Positions 22,721-35,600 of a stretch of DNA of 64,000 nt are shown piece after piece (the first letter of the stretch is position 1; each line of letters begins with the position of its first letter). The notes beneath the pieces are model-generated. The model made no database searches and was not told the DNA's origin. It saw only the letters and a program-made list of their open reading frames with translations. Origin of the DNA: Parapristionchus giblindavisi (lineage: Eukaryota; Nematoda; Chromadorea; Rhabditida; Diplogasteridae); contig CALSFV010000358.1 in assembly GCA_943737045.1 (NCBI GenBank), positions 124,001 through 188,000 of the forward strand. Reading direction: 5' to 3'. Both the position numbers and the translations under genes were made by a program.

Positions 22721-22957
22721 GACCTAGAGCTCTGAAAATTTATATTCTAACATAACTTTTTGCGCTCTTTCGAATGGTATATAACAAGATAAGAAAATCT
22801 CAACTTTATTTTTCGCGAGATCAAAGATCACTTTTGGAGTCCAATTTTTGGCTGAAGTGTAATTTTGTGACTGTAAAAGTAGTTTGAAAAGTAGTTTAGC
22901 TTCGAAATTTCAGTGTAAAAGTTTGTAAATTATGAAGCTATGCTACTTTTCCAACTA

Positions 22958-24223
22958 TTAGGTTGTCTCATAAGTCCCTGACTTTTTTGTGTCATGATTT
23001 TGAAGCGCTCTCTTTTTTAGCTATGAACATACAGGGCTGTCTGGCTAAGCGCTACTGATAGCACATTATCTCATCTGGGTAAGCATGATGTAGTCATCAT
23101 CAACTGTTTTCAAATGGAAAAATTTCGGAAAATTTTGTAAAAATTAATTTTATGCAAAAATCGTGATAATTTTTATTTTGCTATCTTCCTTTAAGAAGAA
23201 TCTCTATGAAGTCATGCAGCGAGGCATGCATAGCATAGGTACTCCTTGTAATGGAACAGTGAAGACCCGGTTCCATCGCTTCCATTATAGAGACTACACT
23301 GTCGTTCAATGTTGCCAATCTGGACATTGCATGGTGATAGATTTTGAAACACAGCACGAAGAAACTGAATTGGATCCCCATCGCACCAGTGAGGTTTTGT
23401 CAACCATGGTCGGAGTTCCCCTCTCAGCTATAGTGAATGGGCTTGCGGATGTCGAAAGTGTACAAAAATTTAAAATAAATGATCGATACCGTTTTCCTCA
23501 ATTGACAACAATTTGAGGGTTGGTATGACTATCTTTCTTTTTACATCCCGTCGTAACCAGGCATGACCCAATCAAACAATCACAGGAGATGATAGAAGGG
23601 TCCTCTGTGATAACAGCAGTGAAGAGTCTATGTTGATTGATAAGACTGAAATGACAGGAAAAATGCTCAAACTTGATATTTGAAGCAAAAATTGAAGAGT
23701 GAAATTGTGCTCGCAAGCTCAAAGGGTGATAGGCTTGTATCTTATCACCGATATATCTAGTATTATCGCCACCCCTCATACTCTCTAACTACGGCAGCAG
23801 AGGTTTCTTGCTTTGTCGAGTAGGGAGAAAAATGCCAAAAACGACATTCAGGACTAATGTGATTTACCGCATTGATATATATCGATTAATGCTAAATTAG
23901 CGGTGCATGGCTGTGCTGTCCTACCCCATCCTTCTTATACTAAAGACTATGCCTTGCGCTATGAACACCTCGTTTCCACCCTCCATCGATTCCTTAAAGT
24001 AGCCAATGATAAAAAAGAGTTGATGTCAAGAGGGCCTTCACCGGATTCTTTGCCACCCAGTTCCAAGAGTTCTGGATACCTGGGATCCATATGCTGATAA
24101 GATGTTGGCAAGATACCACCGATGTGCAGGGACGATATTTTAGATCGCTGGCTACATTCATTTCTTAGAACAAAGAAATCGAAAAATGTGACAAAAAAGT
24201 TAGGAACTTATGAGACAACCTAA
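22958..24223 (+). mobile_element. Decayed mariner element
   Basis: TTAGGTTGTCTCATAAGTCC at the left and its complement GACTTATGAGACAACCTAA-type right end, TA on both sides (22956-22957, 24224-24225), 1266 bp: the size and ends of a mariner. A N-terminal HTH-like frame (23205-23516, ending FKINDRYRF) and C-terminal pieces FFATQFQEFWIPGIHML and CWQDTTDVQGRYF match the mariner layout, but many stops and frameshifts intervene. Confidence 0.88.
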
Positions 24224-24299
24224 TACTTTTACAATCGCAAAATTAATTCCATCTACTTTTCTGAGATTTTAACACCCCATAAGTCTGTTTTCGTTGTCT

Positions 24300-24834
24300 C
24301 GTGACACACACCGAGCTAATTTGAATCTCTCCGCTCTGGCAATGCTCTCTCGCTTTCATTGCCATTGTTCCACGTGGTCATCTTTATAATATTATATTTA
24401 TAATATTATTCATATTATTATTTATGATATTTATAGTATTATGCATCCATTATTTGATATACTTGCGTACCACACATAATATTGACAAATATTTATTCAA
24501 TATCGAAATCATCGGGGAAAGTATATTATCACTTTATGCGTGATCGGTGCTAGATTTGAACGACTGCTTGCTTAATTCAGCCTAAAATCAGAAAAAAATA
24601 AGAATGGGTTAAGGGGATAAGATGAATTCAGTCACCACCCGCACAACCTCCCACTCAACATACACCCTCCATTCATGGGGGATTGCTGAAGAATGGGAAG
24701 GATCTGAAGCTGATAAGACATCGACTTCGACGATTGGCTACTGGTTTTAATTCTGCGGTGGCCCAATTGCATCAAAGTGAACCAAGAAGATAATGTAGCC
24801 AAGAAAAAGTAATTAAATCATCAATAAAAGATGA
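24300..24834. other. Gene-poor stretch
   Basis: Starts with a half copy of MITE A (24300-24365), then AT-rich sequence. A 41-codon frame at 24622-24747 on the plus strand has no supporting splice sites or recognised family. Confidence 0.5.
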
Positions 24835-25219
24835 CTAAGCTCTCCTCGCCTTCTCAGGACATTGCATGGTAAGATAAGCCAAGAAAAATTGGAGAAAAAA
24901 GCCAAAAATATTTAGTTCTCTTGAGCACCCAAGACCGTTCTTAAGAGCTAAAGGAATCAAGGAAAAAACTGCCATCCTCATATTTTCCTGAAATGGTAAC
25001 AGTTAAGATTAGTGAAGTTAAGATTAGAGTCTTAAAGTGGACGGATAAATAACTTACGTGCGAAAAGAGGAGGAACGAGTTGCGAAAGCATAGAAATAAG
25101 CCCCTTTTATACGCGCAATTAAGAATTATGAATATGCCAGAACAAAATTGGAGACATTCAAATCGAATTGTATTGTTGGCAATGTCTAAATTGGTCCAAA
25201 TTTGGTTTGCATAACACAA
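24835..25219 (-). CDS. Candidate two-exon small protein
   Basis: Exon 1 25219-25058 (donor CAC/GTAAGT) and exon 2 24987-24835 (acceptor TTTTCCTGAAA complement TTTCAG, stop TAG) join in phase 0 to give 104 residues. Both exons are rich in Phe, Leu and Ile with several Cys. No family was recognised. The good splice sites favour it; the low-complexity hydrophobic composition argues for caution. Confidence 0.35.
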
Positions 25220-25424
25220 TTATAGTGATCACTGACAACAAAGACTTTTTATGACGTATAATATTAAATCCAAAAGTTTAAAAGAACACAGAACAAGAAG
25301 TGTTATCCAGCATAAGACTTGAGAAATATCATCTTTAACACTTTTCGAGCTCAAAAAAAACTCCTCAGGTCGAATGCTCCGTGGGTAACACTTATTTTTC
25401 TGGGTGGAAAGGACTGAATATTAA

Positions 25425-25516
25425 AGGCACGCCAGCGATTTTTTAAACTCCGATATGACAACGCTCTCACATATACAGAAAACGGGAGAGTTTCAAATGA
25501 GCTCGGGATGTGCTTT
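25425..25516. mobile_element. MITE family A, degenerate
   Basis: TTAA at 25421-25424 then AGGCACGCC..., right end GAGCTCGGGATGTGCTTTT. Inner arms are eroded. Confidence 0.6.
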
Positions 25517-25731
25517 TACCACAAATAGATGGGCATAAAAACCCGATGCAACAAAATTTAATCTATTTTATCGTATCAAACACCCAACACTTATTTGGAT
25601 TGTGAACACAAATGGAAGAGCAAGGTTTCCTTCTTTACTCTTTCCCAACCAGTTCGATGAGAAAAGATACGAAGCGAGTGAATGAAGAGAGATGTTATCA
25701 GCATGTATCACAGCGAGGGCTACCGAAGTGT

Positions 25732-25804
25732 GCTTCCTTGGCGCAGTCGGCAGCGCGTCAGTCTCATAATCTGAAGGTCGTGAGTTCGAGCCTCACAGGG
25801 AGCA
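25732..25804 (+). tRNA. tRNA-Met (CAT), elongator type
   Basis: 73 nt. Acceptor GCTTCCT pairs with AGGGAGC; D-arm TTGGCGCAGTCGGCAGCGCG; anticodon loop CTCATAA with CAT; T-arm GTGAGTTCGAGCCTCAC. A run of T follows at 25807-25812 as a Pol III terminator. All stems pair, so it looks functional. It has the consensus A- and B-box elements. Confidence 0.97.
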
Positions 25805-26246
25805 AGTTTTTTGTTGTTTTTTTTTAAATTAAAACATATCTCAGCTTGAGGTTCGGCGGTATTGATTTCATGATTGTTGTCGTGATATCGTCAAGCTACA
25901 AAGCAAAAAAAAATATTCAAAGAACAAATATTGATGTTCACAATGATGATTAGGACGAAAGGACTATTTATGTACATGACCACATAAAATCGGTAGAATT
26001 ATGATCAAGGGCGTAGCATGTCGATTAAATTCAGAGGAATTCTACGATTATTTATGTTATTTTATTTATTTATCATACATCCAATAAAGATGTGACAACA
26101 TTTGCGGCGAAGAATAAATAAGAGAATAAGAGAATCGAGAAAGTGGGTGGCAGGAATTGGGGAGGGAGCAGACTAAGTAAGATCAAAGATCAACGTGATC
26201 TAAGATATGTTGGCAAAACCTAGCGGGGAAGGGGTTCGCATTGATT

Positions 26247-26320
<74 letters not shown>

Positions 26321-26677
26321 TTGAAAGATTATGGTTTCAACACTTATCTAGAGGTCAAGGGGCGAGAGCTCTGACATGATATGGGACTCTACACTGATCC
26401 TTAAATCCCCCTCCTTAAATTCAAGGATTAACGAATAGTGTAAAGATTATTAACAATGTTTTGGCTAAATGCGTTCACGTTAAAGGGAACGAAATACTAT
26501 GCATTATAAAATTAAGATAGAATCAACAAATGTGCAACCTCTTTAGATAAGAATTCATATATTTATTTATTCCATTAAATTTACATATGTTCATAATGAA
26601 ATTACTGGTCCAGGGAAAAATGGGAGATGAATTTCCATCGCACATGTGCTAAGTATGCAAATCATGAAGGTGGGCCT
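25805..26677. other. Intergenic region with AT microsatellite
   Basis: No gene supported. An uninterrupted (AT)n tract runs from about 26249 to 26317. The rest is plain AT-rich sequence. Confidence 0.7.
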
Positions 26678-27679
26678 TCACAGTTCATTACTAGGCAGGT
26701 ACTTTAACAATTGAACGTGGGTCTCCTTCAGGCGTTCGGTAGCAATTTCCAATTTATCTTTGGCTTCTACTAGTTCCTTCTGTAAGGTGGCAATGATACG
26801 AGCGTCCTTCACCAAATCCATGTGACATTGAATCAACATAAAGACGAGGAAGAGTATGAAGAATTTGTAGAACCTGCAATGGCTATGTTTCAGAGAGTTA
26901 TCGCGGAATCATCATGGTAAAGTGTTTTTATCGATATTATCAATGAAACGTCCTCGAAAATTTTAACTCTGGCTTTTAGTGAAATATATCAGCGAAATGG
27001 AAAAGGTATCAGGAAAATGCTAAAAGGAACACCCCGAGCTAATTGAAACTTTCTGGCCACACTCTTTCGCTTTCTTTGTTCATGAGAGAGAGTGTGGCCA
27101 GAGCGGACTGTCAAATACGGTCGGGGTTGGCTTTTAAAGAAGGAGACCCTTGAGTTGGCATGACTGACTCCCGCAACGATTAACATGGGATAGAATGTAA
27201 ATATTGCATGGGAATTAGCGTAAGTGACAATGGGAAAGTGAGAGAGTCAAGTATGCAAATCGGATAGAAACTCTCTACTTGCCTCAAAAGTTGCACTTTC
27301 AATGCTTCAACAAGCTTCAAACATATCATCACGCAATATGAAATATGCCGTTCGGTTCGTGTGATAAATCTCTATCATTCTACCCGAACAGTCTTGTTAC
27401 GAAAAAGCTCGAGGGTCTCCATCTTAACAATGATGAACTCACCAGTTCTTCGCCAATTCATTCACATGTTTCTCTTTTAACATCTGCAATATCTCCTCCT
27501 CCTCTTGCTCGGTCCTCATATTCATCACCATCTCTGCGTCGATCGACTCGATTTCCTAATTTATTTATTTTGAAAACTATTTAAATCAATATATTTTTAT
27601 CTTTGAAGTAGAAAAAAAAGCAATTGAGTACAAGAATAACCTTCTCGTCACGTATGAGGTCCCAATCGTCATCGACCAT
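26678..27679 (-). CDS. Coiled-coil protein with one transmembrane segment, 115 residues
   Basis: Three exons join in phase: 27679-27641 (MVDDDWDLIRDEK), 27555-27443 and 26873-26678, stop TGA. Residues about 14-50 are acidic and helical (RTEQEEEEILQMLKEKHVNE), residues about 52-67 form a hydrophobic segment (YKFFILFLVFMLIQ), and residues about 70-110 form a second heptad-like helix (LQKELVEAKDKLEIATERLK). This suggests a single-pass membrane protein with coiled coils on both sides; function unknown. MITEs A and C sit in intron 2, the C element ending only 16 bp from exon 2. The neighbouring RING gene has a similar coiled-coil plus membrane-helix plan, but sequence similarity is not obvious. 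Confidence 0.75.
27025..27423. mobile_element. MITE A followed by a full-length MITE C
   Basis: Family A at 27025-27134; family C at 27139-27423 with ends AGAAGGAGACCCTTGAG and CTCGAGGGTCTCCATC, TTAA at 27135-27138 and 27424-27427. C is 285 bp, the longest copy of its family here. Confidence 0.8.
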
Positions 27680-27689
27680 ACTTTTCCTC

Positions 27690-30215
27690 AATTTGCAAAA
27701 CTATTTTTATAAGCTGTTTTTGCGGGAAAAATATACGTTAATACGATAGGAAAAGCATAGAAATAGATTAAGGAGCATCAAATCAAATTTACAATCTTTA
27801 GTTTAACGTAGACAAGTAAGTCGTATTCAACGAAATGAAATTGGGTAGTAAATAACACTATGACAACGAATGCGAATGGTTTGTGTACTTGCAGTAGAAA
27901 CAACACTGGGTATGGGGTACAGAAAGGAAAATAAATATTCAAACAGTTGCAGATCATTGTGAAAGAAATAATAAATGAGAATGATAACAAATAGGGGGGG
28001 GGTGTCTGGAGTGAGTCGAATGATAATGATTTCGATAATGAGTCCCCAGACTCTTCACATGATCGTAAATCAAAATAAAACAAGGAAGAAAAATAGCCAG
28101 ATTTTTTGGGCAGCAACAACAAGAAATTACGCCAGTCTATAGAAAATAGAGTGTTTTTTTTCAGTGAAAAATATATTTATTTCAGAGGTTTAAAGAAGGA
28201 GACCCCTGAGTTGGCATGACTGCCTCCCACAACGATTAACACGGGCAGAATGTTTATTTTGTGTGGAAATTAGCTCTACAATAATTAAGTATTCGAGTTT
28301 CACGATGCCAATAGAAATAATATGAACATGAAAAATCATGGTGTCAGATACTCTGGTATTTCCAAACTAGTAGTTTACTTACGTTATGTCACAGACTAGC
28401 AGTCTGTTGTTAGTTTACTACAAGTGAAAGAACATTTGACGAAATGCATTACAGTATTATACACCAGTTGCAGTAAACTTACGTTTGCAAGTCTACGTCT
28501 AGTGGGAATGATAAGTAAACTACTAGTTTAAATATACCAGCGTGGAAAAGGGATAACAATCGAACTGAAAAGTTTCAATTTCGTTTTTATTTCCATAAAC
28601 GAACATTTTCCAGTACATAACAAGAAAAACAATTTCCCGATATTTTTACGTGCAATAATGATTAACTGTTCGAATGATTCTAAATCGCTAATGCGTCATT
28701 AAAAACAGTCAAGACATTGTTGTCGCTGCTTATCTTATCAATTCCCCTCACGAACAGTGAACATATTACTACAAAGAGAGGAACAGACAACCATGAAACA
28801 ATAATGAAAAAAAAAGATTCATGGTGTTTTTTGACACACTTGCTACATTTGTAAATCATGCGCAGTTTTACTAAACTGGTTTTCTAGATGTCTAAATTAT
28901 CTGTCAATAGTCTATTGTTCCATGAGGTTTTTGACAGAATTCCGATAAAGGTTGAACCTAGCCGTGATATTTTGGTGACATTGTGTATGGTTTAAAGGGA
29001 TGAAGACCAAATATGTTGAGATCGTTCCATAATATGATCGTTCTCGTAGTTCAACAATGTTCTATTCAACAATATTGACCGTATAAAATGCATCTTGTTT
29101 ATCTGGTACGAGAGCAGCGAGCCGGAGCCACAATCTGTGTTTCCATATTTAGGGAGAGCGCACAAGTGAGATAGTACGTAGATCAGGAAAAAGGGAGGAA
29201 AAAGTGGGAGTCGATAGATAGAATATTTCTCTGTTCAGCAGCTAGTAGCAAGGGAAATACACAAGTACATTTTATACGAACAATATAATAGTCTGTGTAT
29301 TTGTTTCTCTTTTTTTCCTTGAAAGGAACACCCCGAAATAATTTAACTCTCTTCTCTGGTTTATCATAGAATATTGGCCAGCACTGTAGATCAGAGAGTG
29401 CGAAGAGAAGGGAAGGGATGGAAAGTTGGGTTCGATCGATTGTTCTTTCTCTGTTTAGCAGCAGTAGCAAGGCAAATATGCAAGTACATTTTATACGGAC
29501 AATATCAACTGTTTTCAGGTGATTAGAAAGTCATTAAGAAGAGATTACTGTCTGCGTTGCAAAAGAATCAATAACAGTTTGAGTGTAAATTTTCTTAATC
29601 CAAGTCTTCATGACAAAGGAGGGACAAAAGGAGGTAAACTGTGTAATGTTTTTATAACAATTGTTTACTATTGAGCGGTTAATACATCCTTATTTGCCTT
29701 TCATGGTAGTGTTAACCATCGAATTATCCCTATCACAGGAATTAGCTATGATCTCGCACATGACTTCGTGCTCCTTGAATATCGGGAATTGCCTTTGCCC
29801 TTAGTGTTGACCTTATCAACAGTAATTCATTAACGTGATGTTTACAGGTACAACTACTTGATATCATATCAATAGATCAATAGAAAAGACCGAAGAGATT
29901 GCAATAATATTACGTGTGAATTCTGCCTTTATTTGCCCGATTCCTCAATGTCTCACTTTTTTTAAAATAAAAAAAATAAAGATAAATGCCTTAAAAAATA
30001 ATACCGTCAAGGTTCAGAAAACGTGCATTGGGTTTTTTTCTGACACGACCACAAGTTAGCATTACTAACTCGTCAGCTCTTCCTTACCCTGTCTCCGTTT
30101 CCCAGCACCACCGTCCTTCTCATTCGTTCATTCAATTGTTGTTTCAAATGTTATCACGAATGTATGAAAAAATAAATAAATAAGTGCGTTTGAATATCTT
30201 TGCGACTATTATTTA
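27690..30215. other. Intergenic region
   Basis: No gene could be supported. It contains half a family-C MITE (about 28192-28290), a palindromic MITE with ACTAGTAGTTTACTT ends (28364-28530), a family-A fragment (about 29322-29365) and a pair of about 90-bp direct repeats (29203-29300 and 29420-29510, sharing TTCTCTGTT...ACATTTTATACG). A 49-codon frame behind a TTTTCAG at 29518 is unsupported. Confidence 0.6.
28364..28530. mobile_element. Palindromic MITE, ACTAGTAGTTTACTT ends
   Basis: Left AAACTAGTAGTTTACTTACG, right complement AAGTAAACTACTAGTTT; the centre repeats AGTTTAC motifs. Confidence 0.7.
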
Positions 30216-31711
30216 TCACATCAAAGAATCGATCGCAACAATCATTAATACAATAAGAACAATTAAGCATATAGTGATGGTAAAATAGTATTCTTTGTCT
30301 ACTTCAAAATTGCTCCAATAGTCGAAGAGATTCCTGAAAAAAAATATCGAAAACGTATTTTATTATTGAATCATTGGATAATTATCCGTGCAAGACAATA
30401 GGTGGGCATTTATTATGGAACGGAAATGCCGTTCCCCAGTTTAGCATTTTACAACATCTCAAGCAGTACGGACAATTACAGTAATATTTTTTTGATTACA
30501 TGCTTTATGGAGACACTCACATCGCAAGCGGCTTTTCGAGTAACGATTGCTCGGCTAATTTCTCCTCGAATGATTCGCATTTGAGCTTCAACATCGCGTT
30601 TTCTGAGCGCAGTCGGTCTATTTCGTCACTGAAATATCTTTTTTAAGTAAAATACCACAATTTTACAAATTCCCACAATCGTAGATATTGCTCTTTTCTC
30701 GAAACATTTACATAGAATCAGAGAAAGTGGTCAGAGATTTGAATTTGAATTTCGCGTTGTTTGTCTACGAGAAGAAAGGACTCTTCCAGGACACAATGAC
30801 TGTCTCTCGGACGTTACGAAATGTGACTGTGATATAATTGATTGCGAGAGTGCGAGTGACGGGAAACTTTGGACGGAAGGCCCATAATGCTTGTGAACGG
30901 CAAAGACCAAAGATCAATTTATTTCTCCCTTATTCCCACACTCCATTCTCTATCATTACCTACTGCCACTTATGCTCTGTACAAAAATCCAGAAAAGAAA
31001 TGAAAAGCCATGAAAAAAACTCTCAACTTTTCACACACTCTCTCGCATTTTTTTCTCTTTACGTTGGTTTTGAACTGTAATTCAATTTAAATTAAATTAA
31101 ATTTGCAATATGTTACTCGATGATGATTCCTTCCAAAATGTAGTTGATGTTCTGCGTCTTTGACATTTCATTGCATATCAGGCATTTGTACTGATCAGTA
31201 AAGGTGATCTGGAAAAAAAACTGAATTTACTATTATATTTCGATAAATGTTATTGGAGTTTTTTTATACATTTAAATAAGTAATATTTATTGATATACTA
31301 GTTTGGTTTGAATGCACTTTATATGTAATTTTTTTAAAAAAATAGATATTAATGTACTTTATTGTGTCTCGGTCGTTATTTAAAATGTTAATTAAACTAA
31401 AAAAAAACAGTAAACCTTTACCCATGAGGCAATTTTCTTTCTTTTAAAGCTAATGGTAACGCAGTCCGGACAGAAGCTGTGACCGCATTGCAGCACTCGT
31501 GGAGCACTGGAGAGAGGCTCAAAGTTGAGAAAAAGAGGTGTCCAACCGAATTCTCCTCTACTTTCAATCTCTAATCGATGCTAGATAGTATAGCCTGGAC
31601 TTTTAAGAAAGCTCGAGGCTGTAAAAAGTGAAATGGAAAAGATATTTGACAAGAGAATAAAACATATTGATAAACACTCACCTTTCTACAGTGTGGACAT
31701 TCGATTCTCAT
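30216..31711 (-). CDS. RING-finger protein with coiled coil and C-terminal membrane anchor, 147 residues
   Basis: Five exons join in phase: 31711-31682, 31517-31422, 31208-31117, 30628-30521, 30333-30216 (stop TGA). A C3HC4 RING is complete: C5, C8, C21, H23, C26, C29, C51, C54 (ECPHC; LQCGHSFCPDC; YKCLIC). A coiled-coil-like helix follows (about 74-100, LRSENAMLKLKCESFEEKLA) and the protein ends in a hydrophobic segment (about 126-145, TITICLIVLIVLMIVA). This is the plan of a tail-anchored E3 ubiquitin ligase of the small nematode RING/coiled-coil type. Exon 2 requires the unusual acceptor TTTGAG; the nearby CTCCAG gives a frame with a stop. Confidence 0.85.
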
Positions 31712-32691
31712 TTGTTGTTACTCGTATCTGCATATCAAAGAATAGAAAAGAATAGAATTAAAGAAACAAGAACGGGTTACGAACTCTCTCCTAGAAAATA
31801 ATGATCGATCAAGGCAAAATATGAATTCACTATGACACTTGTTCGTTTTGAATCACCGCATGATAAATTGCGGAAGAATGTGTGTTTATGATTATATAAC
31901 AAATTTATATCTTTGCCATACCAATCAATTAGTAACTTTCCAAAGATAATATCCAATTGATTGTTAGTGCAATGTACATAAATATTATGCATCAACAAAC
32001 TGGTTTTTTAGCGTAATATAACAATATACCATAATGACATAAATGGATTAGAACCGAAATTGTGAAGCGAGACAATAACATTAAAGTCCGAAAGAAGGCG
32101 GCTTTAATTAATGATGGGAAAAGGAAAATAAAATTTCGACTTTTACTGGAATTGAACTCAAAATCCAAATGTTACAACTAGATAATATACGTGATATTAA
32201 AAAGAGCAAAGAACACGGAAGAAATTGTGAATAATAACAATGATGTGAGGTTATCTCAGAAAATTGAATTGATAAAAGGAAAGGTAAAATGATTTGCCAA
32301 GTATTGCGAACAATGAAAAACACAGCATTTTGCAATAAAGCTCTTACAATGGAGAATTTCGCACGAACGCGTAACGGAGAAGTTTTGCCATCTTTTGCAT
32401 CCTCGTGGAGGGACTAAAATAATTTTTTAACGGTATGTCCCTAGACGGAAGCTATTTATGAACGCGAGCAATGAGAAAGGGCGACGAGATAGGTGCTCAA
32501 ATAACTAATTGAAATGATTCTCGTAACTGAACAATTCATTCACTATTCACATCATTCCAGTTTCCTATTCCAGCAAAAATCGGTCGGTTCCTTTATGCTC
32601 TAATTGCAACTAATTTCTTTTTCAACTTTTAATTGCCTTTTTTTTCTTCAGCATACTTATTTATTTAATTATTATAAATAATCAATTATAG
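31712..32691. other. Divergent intergenic region
   Basis: Upstream of both the RING gene (minus) and the BTB gene (plus), so promoters of both should lie here. AT-rich; open frames are low-complexity. No clear promoter motif was picked out. Confidence 0.5.
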
Positions 32692-35600
32692 ATGGATGAT
32701 GCCCTATCTGATATCGATACGGCAGATGCGATATCAGTCATATCGGAGAACGATGAATTCTGCAATATCATTCGATACACTTATTCACTCAAACGACAGA
32801 TCAAGATTGAGCTAATCAATAAAATGACCATTCTGTAAGTTCCAAAGACTGGAATCATATTAAACGATCCATTCGTTTTCTATCACTGATTTTACTGTTA
32901 TTCTGCATATAACATGTACTTTTATAAGAAAATGACACTATGCAATAAAGAACGGAAGTCGCTCAAAGGCTAGATCTCGCCCCGCCTCTCGATTGTCTCT
33001 CCGCTGCCTCTCACCTAACCGGGCAGATCTTAGCCGCGCACTATTTGATATAAAAGAGATGGGCATAGTTTCTGAACCGTGCAAAACAATAAATAGTCTC
33101 TTCTACAAATAAAACAAGTGAGGCTCAATAATGTTGCCAGTAAATTGTGAGAAACGATAAATATTTGTTATTTATTAAAGGTCGCCAAACATAATCAACA
33201 TGGATATTCATCCAATTCTTGCTATTCCCTCTACGGATAAATTCTACCTCTGCCGATTATTTCGTGTGAAGATATCGATGAAGACAACAGAAGATGTGAG
33301 AAATATCAACTTTATAGTTTCGATCTTCTTTGCAAAGTTGCCAATATAAAAAATAGAGGTTCCATTATTCACTTATTGTTATAACCAGTCAATCCGATCT
33401 ATAATATATGTCATGCCGGATATAGCTTGTATTTTCAATCTATTAACTCGTTCGATTCAGAATCGACTAGAGACCGATTTTGTTCTGCAAAGTACGAGAG
33501 ATCATTCTATTCGATTGGAGCCTTTCATTGATCAAGGAATAACAGAATTCGTCATTGAAATTTCTCCAACTTCCATTGGTATGCAATTCCGTTACTTTGC
33601 TTTCATCAAGTAATGTTGAACTGTTGGGTTATGCTTTTTATTTCGGAGATAATACTTCTCCTTTCAGATATCAGCCATAAGGCTTTCCCAACGAATGTAA
33701 ATTGCCAAGTTGAAGTGAAATCTCTGTCTACCTCCGGAATTCGAATCGGCAAACGCATCATGTATGGTATAAAATATCCACTGAAATATTAGAATAATAA
33801 AAAAAAGAATATTCGATATATTGCAGATATGGAGATATCTTCAATGAACCTTATCGTATTCTTACTCGATCAGTGCAACTAAAGAATACTCGATTATTCG
33901 TCCCCGCTGAAGTAAGAGTAACAATTTTATTTTTAAGGGACTGACACCTTTGTCAACGGTCTCTTCAACGGTCTCATTGTTAGGGAACACAGAAATAGTG
34001 TGCGCAATGAAGAGGTCATTGAGTGAGGTCACTCTCCCTTTAAGAGAGACCTTGTGTTTGTTAGATTTATCAAACAAAGAGCCCTGATCCAGGCTTAATT
34101 AAAAAGGCGCGGTCTCGTGGTGCAAATGATTTATTTGCCCATAAGGTCATAATTACAAAATCGTAAAAAAATAAAACCTTGTCAAAAATTCCATAATGAC
34201 AAAATTCAATGGACTACAACTTTTTTCATTGTTCAGTTATAGCTCCCAAAATTTCCGCGCTCTTAGAATTGAATTATCTTTTGAGCGGAGATTTTTCGAG
34301 CATGCCTTTAACGTACTTTCAGGTTCTCTCGCTGCATTCGACGCGTTTCCAAGATGTATTCTTTTACTCGACCAATGAACCAGAAATGGATGTAAGACTC
34401 TATCATGTCGATACTCATATTTAGTACATGTTCTGTAAAAAATATTATTTCATGATCATTAGGGTTAAAGCACACCCCGAGATGATTGTACTCTCCGCAT
34501 TGACAATACTCTCTCGCAGACTAAGAAAACGAGAAAGTCCTGCCAGTGCGGAGAGTATCAAATTAGCTCGGTGTTGCCTTGAGGTAGACTGACCTCTCTC
34601 AAAGGTCTCTTCATTACGCACACTATTTTTCTGTTCTGTAACAACGAGAGAGCGTAGTGCGTTGAAGAGACCGTTGACAAATGTGTCAGCCCCTTTAAAT
34701 GAAATATTCATATTCAATACTCGTTCAGCCGAGAATACTCGACGTAGAATCGTACTACTTACAACACTTCATAGACGTCATTACTCAATTAAAACCCATT
34801 GACGGTTGGTTTCTTTTCACTTACAGTAAAATCATTTTTCATAAAAAATGATTTTCTAGCAATGTCTTATTTCGAAATTCTACTAAAAAATTCGATCTTA
34901 TCTCCTCATTTATAAATGAGGAGATAGGAATTTCCTTACCATGAGGACAAAAATTTCTTAAAGACATGCTACTAGCGATTTTCCACTGATAATTACCCCG
35001 TTTTGAGATTACTCTCTGCACAGTGTGCTTGATGTCGCACATCGTTTCGCTGTCCAGCACATCAAAAAGAAGTGTGAATCCTTCATCCTGCAATCACTGC
35101 ACAGATACCGCATGTCCAAAAGGAAAGAATGCCGTGAACTATGCTTCCCCGACGGGATTGTGAAATCGTGAGCTTTGCTTTCCTTTATTCGCTTATTCCA
35201 ATAGCAGAACAAGCTCATGTTTGCTAAGGTAGAACATCTGAATAGTGGAAAACAGTTGATGCGCTGTTACATTTTTCCGGTGTTGTCCACTATTATATAA
35301 ATTCTTTAAAAAATAATTATCGATTTTATCTTTGTTGAACATTTTTCACGGTATTTCGCGTGGTATGGGTGATTAACATTACTAGCTTATTTGAAACACT
35401 CTCCCTCTGTCAACAACCTTTATTACTTTTTCTCCATTGCCACAGCTGAGAGTTTCAAATCAGCTCGGGATGTGACTTTAAAACTATTTCTGTTGTATAA
35501 GGCCATTAGCGTAAATGCATTATCTTTCAGTGACTGTTCAGAATCGTTACTCTATTTGGCGTGCAAATACTCGTTCCCACAACTGGCAGTGAGTCATTTA

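Noticed and set aside
31777..32335. Minus-strand frames of 73-75 codons between the RING and BTB genes
   Set aside because: Low-complexity Phe/Ile/Ser sequence from AT-rich DNA, no splice sites, and the position fits a shared promoter region.
34839..35218. Minus-strand frames over the BTB gene
   Set aside because: Antisense to BTB exon 8 and its flanking intron; the plus-strand reading has BTB-like sequence and phase-consistent splicing.
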